Shown: in pieces, positions 37,280 to 50,434 of the stretch | Numbering within the stretch: the first letter of the stretch is position 1 | Layout of the letters: every line of letters begins with the position of its first letter | Assembly: GCF_008000995.1 (NCBI RefSeq) | Contig: NZ_CP042828.1 | Coordinates: forward strand, 3,090,882 to 3,154,881 | Direction of reading: 5' to 3' | DNA: 64,000 bases | Source: Ruania zhangjianzhongii | Lineage (GTDB): Bacteria > Actinomycetota > Actinomycetes > Actinomycetales > Beutenbergiaceae | Made by a program: the position numbers and the translations under genes | Notes under the pieces: generated by a model | Seen by the model: only the letters and a program-made list of their open reading frames with translations | Database searches by the model: none | What the model was told of the DNA's origin: nothing

Positions 37280-38473
37280 TTAGAACAGCCCAGAGAACAG
37301 GTCACCGATCCAGGACCAGATGTCATCGAACCGGGCGAGCAGGAGGCCGAAGAATGTCTGGCCGGCGGGCGTGGCGGCAAGTGCCGCGATCAAAGCAGCA
37401 AGGCCGGCGAGGATGAGCACGCTCACCTGCCAGTTGGAGATGCGGTGCCGGTAGAGCCGGGAGACGCCTTTGGCGTCGATCAGCTTGCCGCCCACGCGCA
37501 GCCGGGTGAGGAAGGTGCTCGCCATCCCGGCCCGGCCCTTGTCCAGGAACTCCACCAGGGTCTCGTGCGTACCGACCGCCACGATCAGGGAGGCCCCCTT
37601 CTCGTCCGCGAGCAGCATGGCGATGTCCTCGCTGGTGCCGGTGGCGGGAAAGACCACGTGCTCCACGCCGAGGTCCTTGACCCGGTCGATCCCCGGGGCG
37701 GTGCCGTCCCGGTAGGCATGCACCACGATCTCGGCGCCGGATTGCAGCGCCTTGTCCGAGACCGAGTCCATATCACCGACGATCATGTCCGGGCGGAGGC
37801 CTTCGTCCAGGATCGCATCGGCGCCGCCGTCCACCCCGACCAGCAGCGGCCGGTACTCGCGGACGTAGGAGCGGAGCATCGCCAGGTCCTCCTTGTAGGA
37901 GTACCCGCGCACCACGATCAGCACGTGCCGACCCTCGAACTCGGTCGCGACAGTCGGCACCCCGACACCGTCGAGGAGGAGCTCCCGCTCTCGGCGCATG
38001 TAGTCCATCGTGTTCGCCGCGAACGCCTCGAGCTGAACGGACAGACCTGCCCGGGCCTCCTCCATCGCCGTACCGACGGACGCCTCAGTCTGCCGGGTTC
38101 CCTCGGCGATGAGCGTCCCGTCGGCGCCGTAGACGCTGTCGCCGTCGATCCGCACTCTGCTGCCCTCGGTCAGCGTCATCACGTCCGAGCCGAGGTCGTC
38201 GATGAGCGGGATATCCGCAGCGAGCAGGATGTTCGGACCCATGTTCGGGTAGCGGCCGGAGATCGAAGCGGCCGCGTTCAGCACGGCAGCGGGCCGGCAG
38301 GCCACCAGCGCCTCGGCTGAGACCCGGTCGATGTCGAGGTGGTCGATCACGGCGACCTCACCGGCGCCGAGCCGCTTGGTCAGCGACTTGGTCCGCCGGT
38401 CCACGCGCGCCACAGAGAGCGCCTCGGCGGAGGCGTCCTCGTCGCGAGAGCGACCACGGAGCAGAGAGATCAT
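37280..38473 (-). CDS. steA: SteA-like cytokinetic ring protein
   Basis: The 397-residue protein has a middle thiamin-pyrophosphokinase-like fold (GVDGGADAILDEGLRPDMIV followed by GDMDSVSD) and a single C-terminal membrane helix at about 345-370, the layout of Rv1697/SteA. SteA works with SteB at the division septum in Corynebacteriales. It starts ATG six bases after the recN stop. Confidence 0.88.
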   Translation of the reverse strand: MISLLRGRSRDEDASAEALSVARVDRRTKSLTKRLGAGEVAVIDHLDIDRVSAEALVACRPAAVLNAAASISGRYPNMGPNILLAADIPLIDDLGSDVMTLTEGSRVRIDGDSVYGADGTLIAEGTRQTEASVGTAMEEARAGLSVQLEAFAANTMDYMRRERELLLDGVGVPTVATEFEGRHVLIVVRGYSYKEDLAMLRSYVREYRPLLVGVDGGADAILDEGLRPDMIVGDMDSVSDKALQSGAEIVVHAYRDGTAPGIDRVKDLGVEHVVFPATGTSEDIAMLLADEKGASLIVAVGTHETLVEFLDKGRAGMASTFLTRLRVGGKLIDAKGVSRLYRHRISNWQVSVLILAGLAALIAALAATPAGQTFFGLLLARFDDIWSWIGDLFSGLF

Positions 38474-38478
38474 GGCTC

Positions 38479-40206
38479 CTATGCTCCCACGCCGGGGCGC
38501 GCGAGGAGCTCGGCTGCGTGCTGGCGGGCCGTAGCCGAGTCCGGGTCGCCGGAAAGCATCCGGGCCAGCTCGGTCTCCCGGTCCGCACCGGTGACTGCCC
38601 GGATGTCGCTCGCGGTCACGGCTTCGCCCCGTTCCCGAGTGCTCTTGGTGACCACCAGGTGCCGGTCGGCGAACGCGGCCACCTGAGGGAGGTGGGTGAC
38701 CACGATCACCTGGGTGTGCTCGGCGAGCTCGGCGAGTCGGCGGCCCACCTCGACCGCGGCTCGACCCCCGACGCCGGCGTCGACCTCGTCGAAGACGAAC
38801 GTGGGCAGCGGCAGGTCGCCGGTCTCCGCCTGCTGCCGGGCCAGGGCCACCTCGAGCGCGAGCATCACCCGGGAGAGCTCACCACCGGAGGCACCCTTGC
38901 CCAACGGCCGAGCCGGCGCTCCGGGGTGCGCGCTGAGCAGCAGCTGCACGTCCTCGCCGCCCCACGGGCCGAGCTCGGCCAACGGGGTAGTCTGCACCGT
39001 CAGCGACGCACCGGGCATGGCCAGTCCGCGCAGCTCGGCGTCGGTGGCCTCGGTCATCGCCGCTGCGGCGCGAACCCGGCCGGCGGTGACCCGCTCGGCG
39101 AGGCTGCGCTCGGTCTCCTGCAGATCGGTCAGGCGAGCGATGAGGGCGTCCCGGCCGGCGCCGGGGGCGGTCAGCTCCGCGACCCGCGCGCGTGCTTGGT
39201 CGGCAAAGGCGAGCAGGTCGGCGAGCGTGCCGCCGTCGGTGTGGGCACGGACCAGTTCGTTGACCGCGGCACGCCGTTCGTGCACCTGCTCCAGCCGGTC
39301 CGGGTCGGCCTCCAGACCGGCGAGGTAGCTACCCATCTCGGTGAGCAGGTCGGAGAGCTGGTAGCTGACCGTGTCCAGCCGTTCGGTCCACTCGGACAAG
39401 GTCGGATCGTGCTCGGCCGCCGGCGTCAGCGTGCGGCGGGCGTGGTCGATGACGGCGAGCACGCCCTCGGGCGCGTCCGGGTCCTCGATCCCGCCGACCG
39501 CGTCGCGGGCGGTGCCGGCGGCCAGGCGGAGGTCCTCGACGTTGCCCAGCCGCTCCGCCTCGGCCCGCAGGTCACCGTCCTCACCGTCCCGGGGATCCAG
39601 GGCGTCGATGGCCTCGAGCGCGCGGGTGAGGTGCTCCAGCTCGTCCTCGCGAGCGCGGGAGTCTGCGTCCCAGCCCGCCAGCTCCTCCTCGGCACTCTGC
39701 CGGGCGGAGTGTGCCTCGGTGTAGCGGTGCAGCTCGGCGAGGTGGTCGCCGCCGGCGAAGCTGTCCAGCGCTCGGCGCTGCTGAGCGGGTGAGCGCAGCC
39801 GGAGCTGGTCGCTCTGCCCGTGCACGGTGATCAGGTCCGCCCCCACCTCGGCGAGCAGGCCCTGAGGCACGGATCGACCACCCAGATGTGCCCGAGAACG
39901 CCCCTGGGAGGCGACGGTGCGGACCACCAGGAGAGCGCCGTCGTCGAGAATCGCACCGGCCTCGGTGGCGCGCTCCAGGGCAGGGTGACCAGCGGGAGGG
40001 ACGAACGTCCCTTCCACCGTGGCCCGCGCGCAGCCGGGCCGGACCGATTCCGGGTCGGCCTTACCGCCCAGGAGCAGGGAGAGGCCGGTGAGCACCATCG
40101 TCTTGCCTGCACCGGTCTCTCCGGTGATCACGGTCAGTCCGGGGTCGAGCTCGATCGGCGCCGACTCGATCACCCCGAGGTCGGTGATCGCGATCTCTTC
40201 GATCAT
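38479..40206 (-). CDS. recN: DNA repair ATPase RecN
   Basis: The 575-residue SMC-like protein has Walker A TVITGETGAGKTMVLTG near residue 30, two long coiled-coil arms (about 165-370), the signature GASGGELSRVMLALE near 445 and Walker B FVFDEVDAGVGGRAAVEVG near 480. RecN acts early in double-strand break repair. The start ATG overlaps nadK (ATGA); 56 further upstream codons are shadow. Confidence 0.93.
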   Translation of the reverse strand: MIEEIAITDLGVIESAPIELDPGLTVITGETGAGKTMVLTGLSLLLGGKADPESVRPGCARATVEGTFVPPAGHPALERATEAGAILDDGALLVVRTVASQGRSRAHLGGRSVPQGLLAEVGADLITVHGQSDQLRLRSPAQQRRALDSFAGGDHLAELHRYTEAHSARQSAEEELAGWDADSRAREDELEHLTRALEAIDALDPRDGEDGDLRAEAERLGNVEDLRLAAGTARDAVGGIEDPDAPEGVLAVIDHARRTLTPAAEHDPTLSEWTERLDTVSYQLSDLLTEMGSYLAGLEADPDRLEQVHERRAAVNELVRAHTDGGTLADLLAFADQARARVAELTAPGAGRDALIARLTDLQETERSLAERVTAGRVRAAAAMTEATDAELRGLAMPGASLTVQTTPLAELGPWGGEDVQLLLSAHPGAPARPLGKGASGGELSRVMLALEVALARQQAETGDLPLPTFVFDEVDAGVGGRAAVEVGRRLAELAEHTQVIVVTHLPQVAAFADRHLVVTKSTRERGEAVTASDIRAVTGADRETELARMLSGDPDSATARQHAAELLARPGVGA

Positions 40207-41051
40207 GGGGCGTCCTTGCCGCCGCGCCAACCCGCCACCGGCAGGTTGAACTTGCCGACCAGGCGGTCGGTGAACGGGCTGAGGTTGAACCGGGCCAGAC
40301 GTACTGGCTCGCTCCCCCGGACCACGTCGATACGTGAGCCCGGTGCGGCATCCAGGCGGCGGCGGCCGTCGCACCAGAGCACCGCCGGGGTGAAGCTGCG
40401 GCCGAGGACCTCCACGGTCATCCGGGAGTCCGGGCCGACCACCAGCGGGCGGGCGAACAGGCTGTGCGCGCTGATCGGGACCAGCAGCATCGCCGCCACG
40501 TCGGGCCAGACCACGGGCCCACCGCCGGAGAAGGCGTAGGCGGTGGAGCCGGTCGGGGTAGCCATCACCACGCCGTCGCAGCCGAACGTGGACAGGCCGC
40601 GATCGTCGATCCCGATCGCCACCTCGATCATCCGTTCCCGGTCCACCTTCTCCACACTGACCTCGTTCATCGCCCAGCCGTGCTCGCCAGGGCCGCCACC
40701 GGGTGGGGTGAGCGTCAGGTCCAGGGTCATCCGCTGCTCGACCTGGTAGTCATGGTCCGCGGCGCGGGCGACGACGTGCGCCACTCGGTCCACCTCGGAC
40801 TCGGCGAGGAAGCCGACGTGGCCGAGGTTGATCCCGACCAGCGGGGTGCCCCGGCCGCGGACCAGCTCGGCGGCACGCAGGATGGTGCCGTCCCCGCCGA
40901 GGACGATCGCCAGCTCGATATCCCCGCCGTCGATCTCGTCCTCGCCGATCGGGGTCATCGCGTGCCGGCGCAGCTCGGTAGCGACCAGCTCGGCGGTGTG
41001 CAAGGCAGCGGGGCGGCTGGGGTGGGTGAGGATGAGGACGCGGCGGCTCAC
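40203..41051 (-). CDS. nadK: NAD kinase
   Basis: The 282-residue enzyme phosphorylates NAD to NADP. It has the catalytic LGGDGTILRAAELV near residue 52, INLGHVGFLAE near 75 and GSTAYAFSGGGPVV near 165. It overlaps recN and tlyA by four bases each, giving the tlyA-nadK-recN unit also found in Mycobacterium. Confidence 0.94.
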   Translation of the reverse strand: MSRRVLILTHPSRPAALHTAELVATELRRHAMTPIGEDEIDGGDIELAIVLGGDGTILRAAELVRGRGTPLVGINLGHVGFLAESEVDRVAHVVARAADHDYQVEQRMTLDLTLTPPGGGPGEHGWAMNEVSVEKVDRERMIEVAIGIDDRGLSTFGCDGVVMATPTGSTAYAFSGGGPVVWPDVAAMLLVPISAHSLFARPLVVGPDSRMTVEVLGRSFTPAVLWCDGRRRLDAAPGSRIDVVRGSEPVRLARFNLSPFTDRLVGKFNLPVAGWRGGKDAP

Positions 41052-41908
41052 AGGTCCCTCTCCTCTGCCCGCTGCGGTGCCTCGCCCCGGCCTGCGGGGC
41101 CGGCGGCGATCGCATCGTCGATCATCTGCTCGATCTTCTCCTGGCTGTCGGTGCCACCGGCGTGCAGGTGCAGGAAGTACTCCACGTTGCCACTGGGCCC
41201 GGGCAGCGGGCTGGCGATCACGGCTCGCACTCCGCGGCCGAGCTCACCGGCCTTGGCGGCGACGGTGCGGACGGCCTCGGCGTGCAGGGCGCCATCGCGG
41301 ACCACTCCCCCAGCGCCGAGACGGTCCTTACCGACCTCGAACTGCGGTTTGACCATCAGCAGCAGATCGGCGTCCGCAGCGGTCGCTGTCACCAGCGCAG
41401 GAAGTACCAATGTCAACGAGATGAAGGACAGGTCTGAGACCACCAGGCCCGGTGGGGGCGCGACAGCGGCGGGATCGAGCGTGCGGACGTTCGTGCGGTC
41501 CAGGACGGTCACCCGGTCATCGGTCTGCAGCGACCAGTCGAGCTGGCCGTAGCCGACGTCCACCGCCACGACGTGCACCGCTCCACGGCGCAGCAGCACA
41601 TCGGTGAATCCGCCGGTGGAGGCGCCCGCGTCCAGAACCCGGCGGCCCGCGACCTGCGGAGCCGCGTCACCGAGGCCGTCCAGGGCGCCGGCGAGCTTGT
41701 GCCCGCCGCGGGAGACGTACTCCTCGGTCCCCTCCGGTGGGTCGAGCAGGCGTACGGCCCGGGCCGGATCGAGCTGGGTAGCCGCCTTGGTCGCCACGGT
41801 GCCGTCCAGCAGCACCCGCCCCTGACCGATCAGCTCCGAGGCGTGCTGCCGGGAGCGCGCCAGCGAGCGGCGCACGAGTTCGGCGTCGAGCCGTGCTCGG
41901 CGCGCCAT
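41048..41908 (-). CDS. tlyA: TlyA family rRNA 2'-O-methyltransferase
   Basis: The 286-residue protein has an N-terminal S4 RNA-binding domain (residues 1-65, MARRARLDAELVRRSLARSR) and an FtsJ-like methyltransferase domain with SRGGHKLAGAL, VLDAGASTGGFTDVLLRRGA and VSDLSFISL. TlyA methylates 16S C1409 and 23S C1920, making ribosomes sensitive to capreomycin in mycobacteria; some also act as hemolysins. It overlaps nadK by ATGA. Confidence 0.93.
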   Translation of the reverse strand: MARRARLDAELVRRSLARSRQHASELIGQGRVLLDGTVATKAATQLDPARAVRLLDPPEGTEEYVSRGGHKLAGALDGLGDAAPQVAGRRVLDAGASTGGFTDVLLRRGAVHVVAVDVGYGQLDWSLQTDDRVTVLDRTNVRTLDPAAVAPPPGLVVSDLSFISLTLVLPALVTATAADADLLLMVKPQFEVGKDRLGAGGVVRDGALHAEAVRTVAAKAGELGRGVRAVIASPLPGPSGNVEYFLHLHAGGTDSQEKIEQMIDDAIAAGPAGRGEAPQRAEERDL

Positions 41909-42045
41909 CAGTCCTCCGCGTGCGCGAGCTGGTCCTGCAGCGTCGCCAGCACGTGCTCGAAGGCCGCCACATGCTCGGGGAGCGGTCGGTCGGCCAGGCC
42001 TTCCACGGCAGCGACGGCGGACTCGACCGGCTCGTCTGCATCCAT
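41908..42045 (-). CDS. Small conserved-position protein (45 aa)
   Basis: A 45-codon gene starts ATG at 42045 after GGGAGGAA and stops with TGATG sharing one base with the tlyA start. The protein begins MDADEPVESAVAAVEGLADR and ends LATLQDQLAHAED: acidic, helical, no Cys. Ribosome binding site, stop-start coupling and operon position mark it as real. Function unknown; a small helical protein at this place is found in other actinobacteria as I remember, but I cannot check. Confidence 0.75.
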   Translation of the reverse strand: MDADEPVESAVAAVEGLADRPLPEHVAAFEHVLATLQDQLAHAED

Positions 42046-42106
42046 GGCGGATTCCTCCCACTGTGTGTCGGCTGTCGGTCGTTACGCTACCTGGCCGGAG
42101 GCTCGC

Positions 42107-43165
42107 TCAGTCGGAGGCTAGGGCCACGGGTGCTGCGTTCGCGGCGAGCACGGTGGGCACGTCGGCCTCGTCGCTGGCTGCCCAGGCGGCGGCGCATGCG
42201 GCGCGCAGCTCGTCCAGCGTCACCTCTCCACCATCGACCGGCACGTCCCCGTCGGGGCGGCGCACGATGACGGTATCGCCACGTACCTCGGCGACGGCGT
42301 CCCGGCAGGTCCAGCTGCCATCCTCACCTCGGTCGGGGGCCGGGTGGGGCTCTCCGAGAGCGCGCAGGTCCGCGCCGAGGAACGTCGGGCGTTCCTCGGG
42401 CCGGGCGCGCAGCACCTCGGCCGGGCCGTCGACGCCGGTGAATACGTGCAGGCCCGGGTACCCGGCGGCGCGGGCGCCGGCCAGATCGGTGTTCAGCCGG
42501 TCACCGACCACTACCGGGTTCCGGGCGCCGGCCCGGCTGGCGGCCTGGGCGAAGATTCCCGGTTCCGGTTTGCCCGCTGACCGCGGCTGGACTCCGGTGG
42601 CGTGCACCACGGCAGCCACCAGCGCACCGTTGCCGATCGCCATCCCCCGGTCAGTGGGCAGGGTCGCGTCCAGGTTGCTGACCACATAGGTGGCACCGGC
42701 ATTCAGCGCGTAGGTCGCTTCCGCAAGGTCGTACCAGCCCAGGCCCTTGTCCAAGCCCTGGACGACGACCGTAGGTCCTTCGTCCGCGCTCTCGACGACG
42801 GTGAGCCCCTCGTCCAGGAGTGCGCGGCGCAACCCCTCGCCACCGACCGGGAGTACCCGGGTGCCGTCGTCCGCATCGGCGGCGATCAGCCGCGCAGCGG
42901 CCTGCGCGGCCGTGGTCACCTCTTCCGGACCGGTCGGCGCACCGAGGTCGGTGAGGTGGCGGGCCACTGTGTCCGGGGTCCGGGACGCGTTGTTCGTGAC
43001 GAACATCATCTGCATCCCGGCCTCGCGCGCCTCGGTCAGTGCACCTGAGGCGAACGGCACGGCGAGATCGCCGCGGTAGACCACCCCGTCCAGATCGAGC
43101 AGCGCGACATCGAAGGCCACTCGCAACGGCTCTTCGCAGCCTTCCAGGGTGTTCGGGTCAGCCAT
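42107..43165 (-). CDS. HAD-IIA hydrolase, glycerol-3-phosphate phosphatase-like
   Basis: The 352-residue HAD enzyme has the nucleophile motif VALLDLDGVVYRGD near residue 20, FVTNNASRTPD near 53 and VVGDRLNTDLAGARAAG near 235, the NagD/HAD-IIA pattern. The orthologous place in M. tuberculosis holds Rv1692, shown to dephosphorylate glycerol-3-phosphate. The C-terminal 60-80 residues form an extra domain as in Rv1692. It overlaps the RG-rich gene upstream by eight bases. Confidence 0.9.
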   Translation of the reverse strand: MADPNTLEGCEEPLRVAFDVALLDLDGVVYRGDLAVPFASGALTEAREAGMQMMFVTNNASRTPDTVARHLTDLGAPTGPEEVTTAAQAAARLIAADADDGTRVLPVGGEGLRRALLDEGLTVVESADEGPTVVVQGLDKGLGWYDLAEATYALNAGATYVVSNLDATLPTDRGMAIGNGALVAAVVHATGVQPRSAGKPEPGIFAQAASRAGARNPVVVGDRLNTDLAGARAAGYPGLHVFTGVDGPAEVLRARPEERPTFLGADLRALGEPHPAPDRGEDGSWTCRDAVAEVRGDTVIVRRPDGDVPVDGGEVTLDELRAACAAAWAASDEADVPTVLAANAAPVALASD

Positions 43166-44447
43166 CGGCCGCCCCGTCCTCTCGGCCGTGGCCGGGTGAG
43201 CGTCGATCATTCGCTCCGGCGGGGGCGTCATTCTCGACAGGGATCGCCAGCTCCGCGAAGGACACCTCTTCCTCCTCGGGCTCCACGTCGGGGATCGTGG
43301 CCTCCAGTGCGTCAGCGTCCGCATCCCGACCGGCGGCGCGCAGTGCGGTGACACGTGCGTGCGCTACCCGGACCTTCATGTCGTCGTCGCTCACACCGCG
43401 GACGAGGTCCTGGTCCAGTACGAGCAGAGCGGCTTGGGGCTGATCCAGGTCCAGCCGGGCGCCACTGGCCACGATGGCCAGCTCGACCCGGTCCGTCTCG
43501 GACATGTCCTTGCTCGGTGGCGCGGCGGCAAGGTCCAACGCACGCTCGGGCCGGCCCAGCCCGCGTTCGCAGTCCGCCTCGATCGCCCGGAGAGCGTCCA
43601 GGCCGCTGAGCCGGCGGACGGTACGGATCTCGCGGAGCGCTTCGGCATACCGACCGGTGGCATACGCGGTCAGCGCCACGGCCTCGCGGACCACGTCCAC
43701 GCGACCTGCCCGACGCATAGCGGACTGTGCGTGCTGGTAAGCGAGCTCGGGGTCACTCTCGACAAGGTTTCCGGCCATCACGAGGTGACGACCGACCCGA
43801 TTCGCGCTCTCCTTGCTCAGCGTGCGCAACCGCTGCCGGGCCTGCCGGTCCAGCTGATCGAACGTCACGTCGTCATCGATGACCGGATCGAACGGACGGT
43901 CGGCCTGTGGCGGTCGCGCTTCACCGCGCGGCAGCGGCCGCCGTTGCTCCCCGTCTGACCGCGGTCCACGGCCGCCGGGCCCTGATCCTCGTGTCGCGGA
44001 ACTCATCGGACGCTCGCCGCGGTACCCGCGCCGAGCGTCCTCCCCACGACCGGCACGCGGGGCTCCTGCGCCCCCACGCCCGGCACCGGGACCGCCGGAA
44101 CGGCGTCCGTCACGAAAGGAACCGCCGGCGCTGCGGGAACCGTCACCGGTACCGGGGGCGCCGCCAGAACGACCTCCGTCACCGCCACGTTGCCGATCGC
44201 CGTAGCCGCCACGGGAGCGGCCACCGTCCGGCATGCCGCCGCTCCCGCGGGGCCGGCCACCATCACGAGCGCCGCCCGCGCCACGGCCCACACCGCGATC
44301 CTCCCGACGCGGGCCGGACGGCCGGAACTCCGCCCGCGACTCGCCAGAACGGGTCTGATCGCGACCGGCGCCCTCGGCCCGACCGTGGGGGGATCGCCGA
44401 GACGGCTCGCCGTCTCGTTCGTCGCTGTTCTCAGCCTCGCCGGCCAT
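43158..44447 (-). CDS. RG-rich disordered protein with conserved helical C-terminal half
   Basis: The 429-residue product has a Gly/Arg/Ser-rich N-terminal half (residues about 1-187) with many RGG and GRG steps, predicted disordered and very basic. From about residue 190 (DDDVTFDQLDRQARQRLRTL) a helical, TPR-like region follows to about 390, then an acidic tail EPEEEEVSFAE. It stands where Mycobacterium has Rv1691. RGG-type regions bind RNA in other proteins, and the neighbours include tlyA and tyrS, so an RNA or ribosome role is a fair guess, nothing more. Confidence 0.75.
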   Translation of the reverse strand: MAGEAENSDERDGEPSRRSPHGRAEGAGRDQTRSGESRAEFRPSGPRREDRGVGRGAGGARDGGRPRGSGGMPDGGRSRGGYGDRQRGGDGGRSGGAPGTGDGSRSAGGSFRDGRRSGGPGAGRGGAGAPRAGRGEDARRGYRGERPMSSATRGSGPGGRGPRSDGEQRRPLPRGEARPPQADRPFDPVIDDDVTFDQLDRQARQRLRTLSKESANRVGRHLVMAGNLVESDPELAYQHAQSAMRRAGRVDVVREAVALTAYATGRYAEALREIRTVRRLSGLDALRAIEADCERGLGRPERALDLAAAPPSKDMSETDRVELAIVASGARLDLDQPQAALLVLDQDLVRGVSDDDMKVRVAHARVTALRAAGRDADADALEATIPDVEPEEEEVSFAELAIPVENDAPAGANDRRSPGHGREDGAADG

Positions 44448-44573
44448 CACAATCCCTCTCCGCTGTTCAAGTACTCCGCCAGCGTACCCGCCAACAACCT
44501 GGTGCAGCCGCGCAGCAACGCCAGTTGTGCCCACTCCCACAGTGGCGCCTGGTTGGTTAGGGGGTGGTTAACG

Positions 44574-44608
44574 CAGTCAAGCCACCCCGGGGTGGGGTGG
44601 CTTGACTG
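44574..44608 (-). terminator. Terminator hairpin after the rRNA operon
   Basis: A perfect 15-base-pair stem (CAGTCAAGCCACCCC with its complement, loop GGGGT) lies eight bases beyond the 5S gene in transcription direction. It has no T-tract, as is common in high-GC actinobacteria. The 169 bases from 44448 to 44616 hold nothing else that I can name. Confidence 0.8.
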
Positions 44609-44616
44609 GAATGGTT

Positions 44617-44735
44617 GTCCGGCGGTGTCCTACTCTCCCACGACCTCGCGGTCGCAGTACCATCGGCGCTGAGGGGCTTAGCTTCCGGGTTCGGGATGGA
44701 TCCGGGCGTTTCCCGCCTCGCTATGGCCGCCGTAA
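44617..44735 (-). rRNA. rrf: 5S ribosomal RNA
   Basis: On the minus strand the sequence starts TTACGGCGGCCATAGCG, contains CGAACCCGGAAGCTAAG and ends with GGACACCGCCGG, which pairs with the start. Length about 119 bases. Ends are approximate to two or three bases. Confidence 0.93.
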
Positions 44736-44805
44736 CTCTATGGAGATATCAAACCCCGGGGCCCCCCGTGTTGACACCGGTGGTGTGGTGGGGGTGGTGG
44801 TTGCC

Positions 44806-44840
44806 GGTATCTCGGGAACCGCACAGTGGACGCCTAGCAG
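44806..44840 (-). other. 3' arm of the 23S rRNA processing stem
   Basis: This stretch between 23S and 5S is complementary to 48029-48063 in the 16S-23S spacer, including 13 perfect bases (GCACAGTGGACGC on the plus strand). Together they would close a long helix around 23S rRNA, the usual RNase III substrate. Confidence 0.7.
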
Positions 44841-44879
44841 TGATGATTTTGGGTCACTACCCCCTTGGGGGTGGTGTGT

Positions 44880-49857
<4,978 letters not shown>

Positions 49858-50002
49858 CAAAGCCATAAACACCACACCCAAAATAAAGGCGCAGCATCAA
49901 CAACCATACGAAAACAAAAACCCTGACCAAACAACCACCCCCAAGACGGGATCCCGAAGGCAGCCATTCAACCAATAAAAAACTGGCATCAATCACTACA
50001 AA

Positions 50003-50019
50003 CACACTGTTGAGTTCTC
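50003..50019 (-). other. 5' arm of the 16S processing stem with boxA-like leader element
   Basis: On the minus strand this reads GAGAACTCAACAGTGTG within GTTTGAGAACTCAACAGTG, the conserved leader motif of actinobacterial rRNA operons that joins antitermination and 16S processing. Confidence 0.65.
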
Positions 50020-50082
50020 AAACAACGAACACACACCATCAAACCCACCCACAACAGGCAAGCCATCCGGGGCAACCGCTCT

Positions 50083-50112
50083 ACTATACCCCACCGTCTC
50101 GAGCTTGGTCAA
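50083..50112 (-). promoter_or_regulatory. rRNA operon promoter
   Basis: On the minus strand -35 TTGACC (plus 50107-50112), an 18-base spacer and -10 TATAGT (50083-50088) are near consensus. Transcription would begin near 50076, giving a leader of about 220 bases before 16S. Confidence 0.8.
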
Positions 50113-50434
50113 CGTGGTTCCGTGCCTCTCGGCCGGCTTCCGTGACCGCGACTCAACGCGACGATCCGGGTCCGCCCGGTGAACCACTCTCGTGTCTCAC
50201 CGGCCGTGTGTCCCTACGGGGATCCGGCCACCAGATCGGTGTCCGTTCCTCCCTCGTTCGGGGCAACGGATATGAACATTACGGGTCCTGCGGCGAAGCG
50301 TCAAGTTCGCACCGAACCGGGCCGCGAGCGCCCGGCTTCGACCGCATTGACCGCTCTGACCTGCGGTTTCATGGCGCCACTGGTGGTTGGCGCAGCGCCC
50401 TCCGGGCACCGGCCGACCACCGATGTGGCGTGAC
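50113..50434. other. Intergenic region between rRNA promoter and tyrS end
   Basis: These 322 bases lie downstream of tyrS and upstream of the rRNA promoter on the minus strand. A hairpin (arms 50382-50391 and 50412-50421) 14 bases after the tyrS stop may end tyrS transcription. Short open frames here overlap on both strands and have no ribosome binding site. The rest may hold upstream promoter elements for the rRNA operon, but I see no second clear promoter. Confidence 0.6.
50382..50421 (-). terminator. Candidate tyrS terminator
   Basis: GGTGGTTGGC and GCCGACCACC form a ten-base stem with one wobble (on the plus strand) or mismatch (on the minus), with an inner GCGCCC/GGGCAC stem. No T-tract follows. 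Confidence 0.4.
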
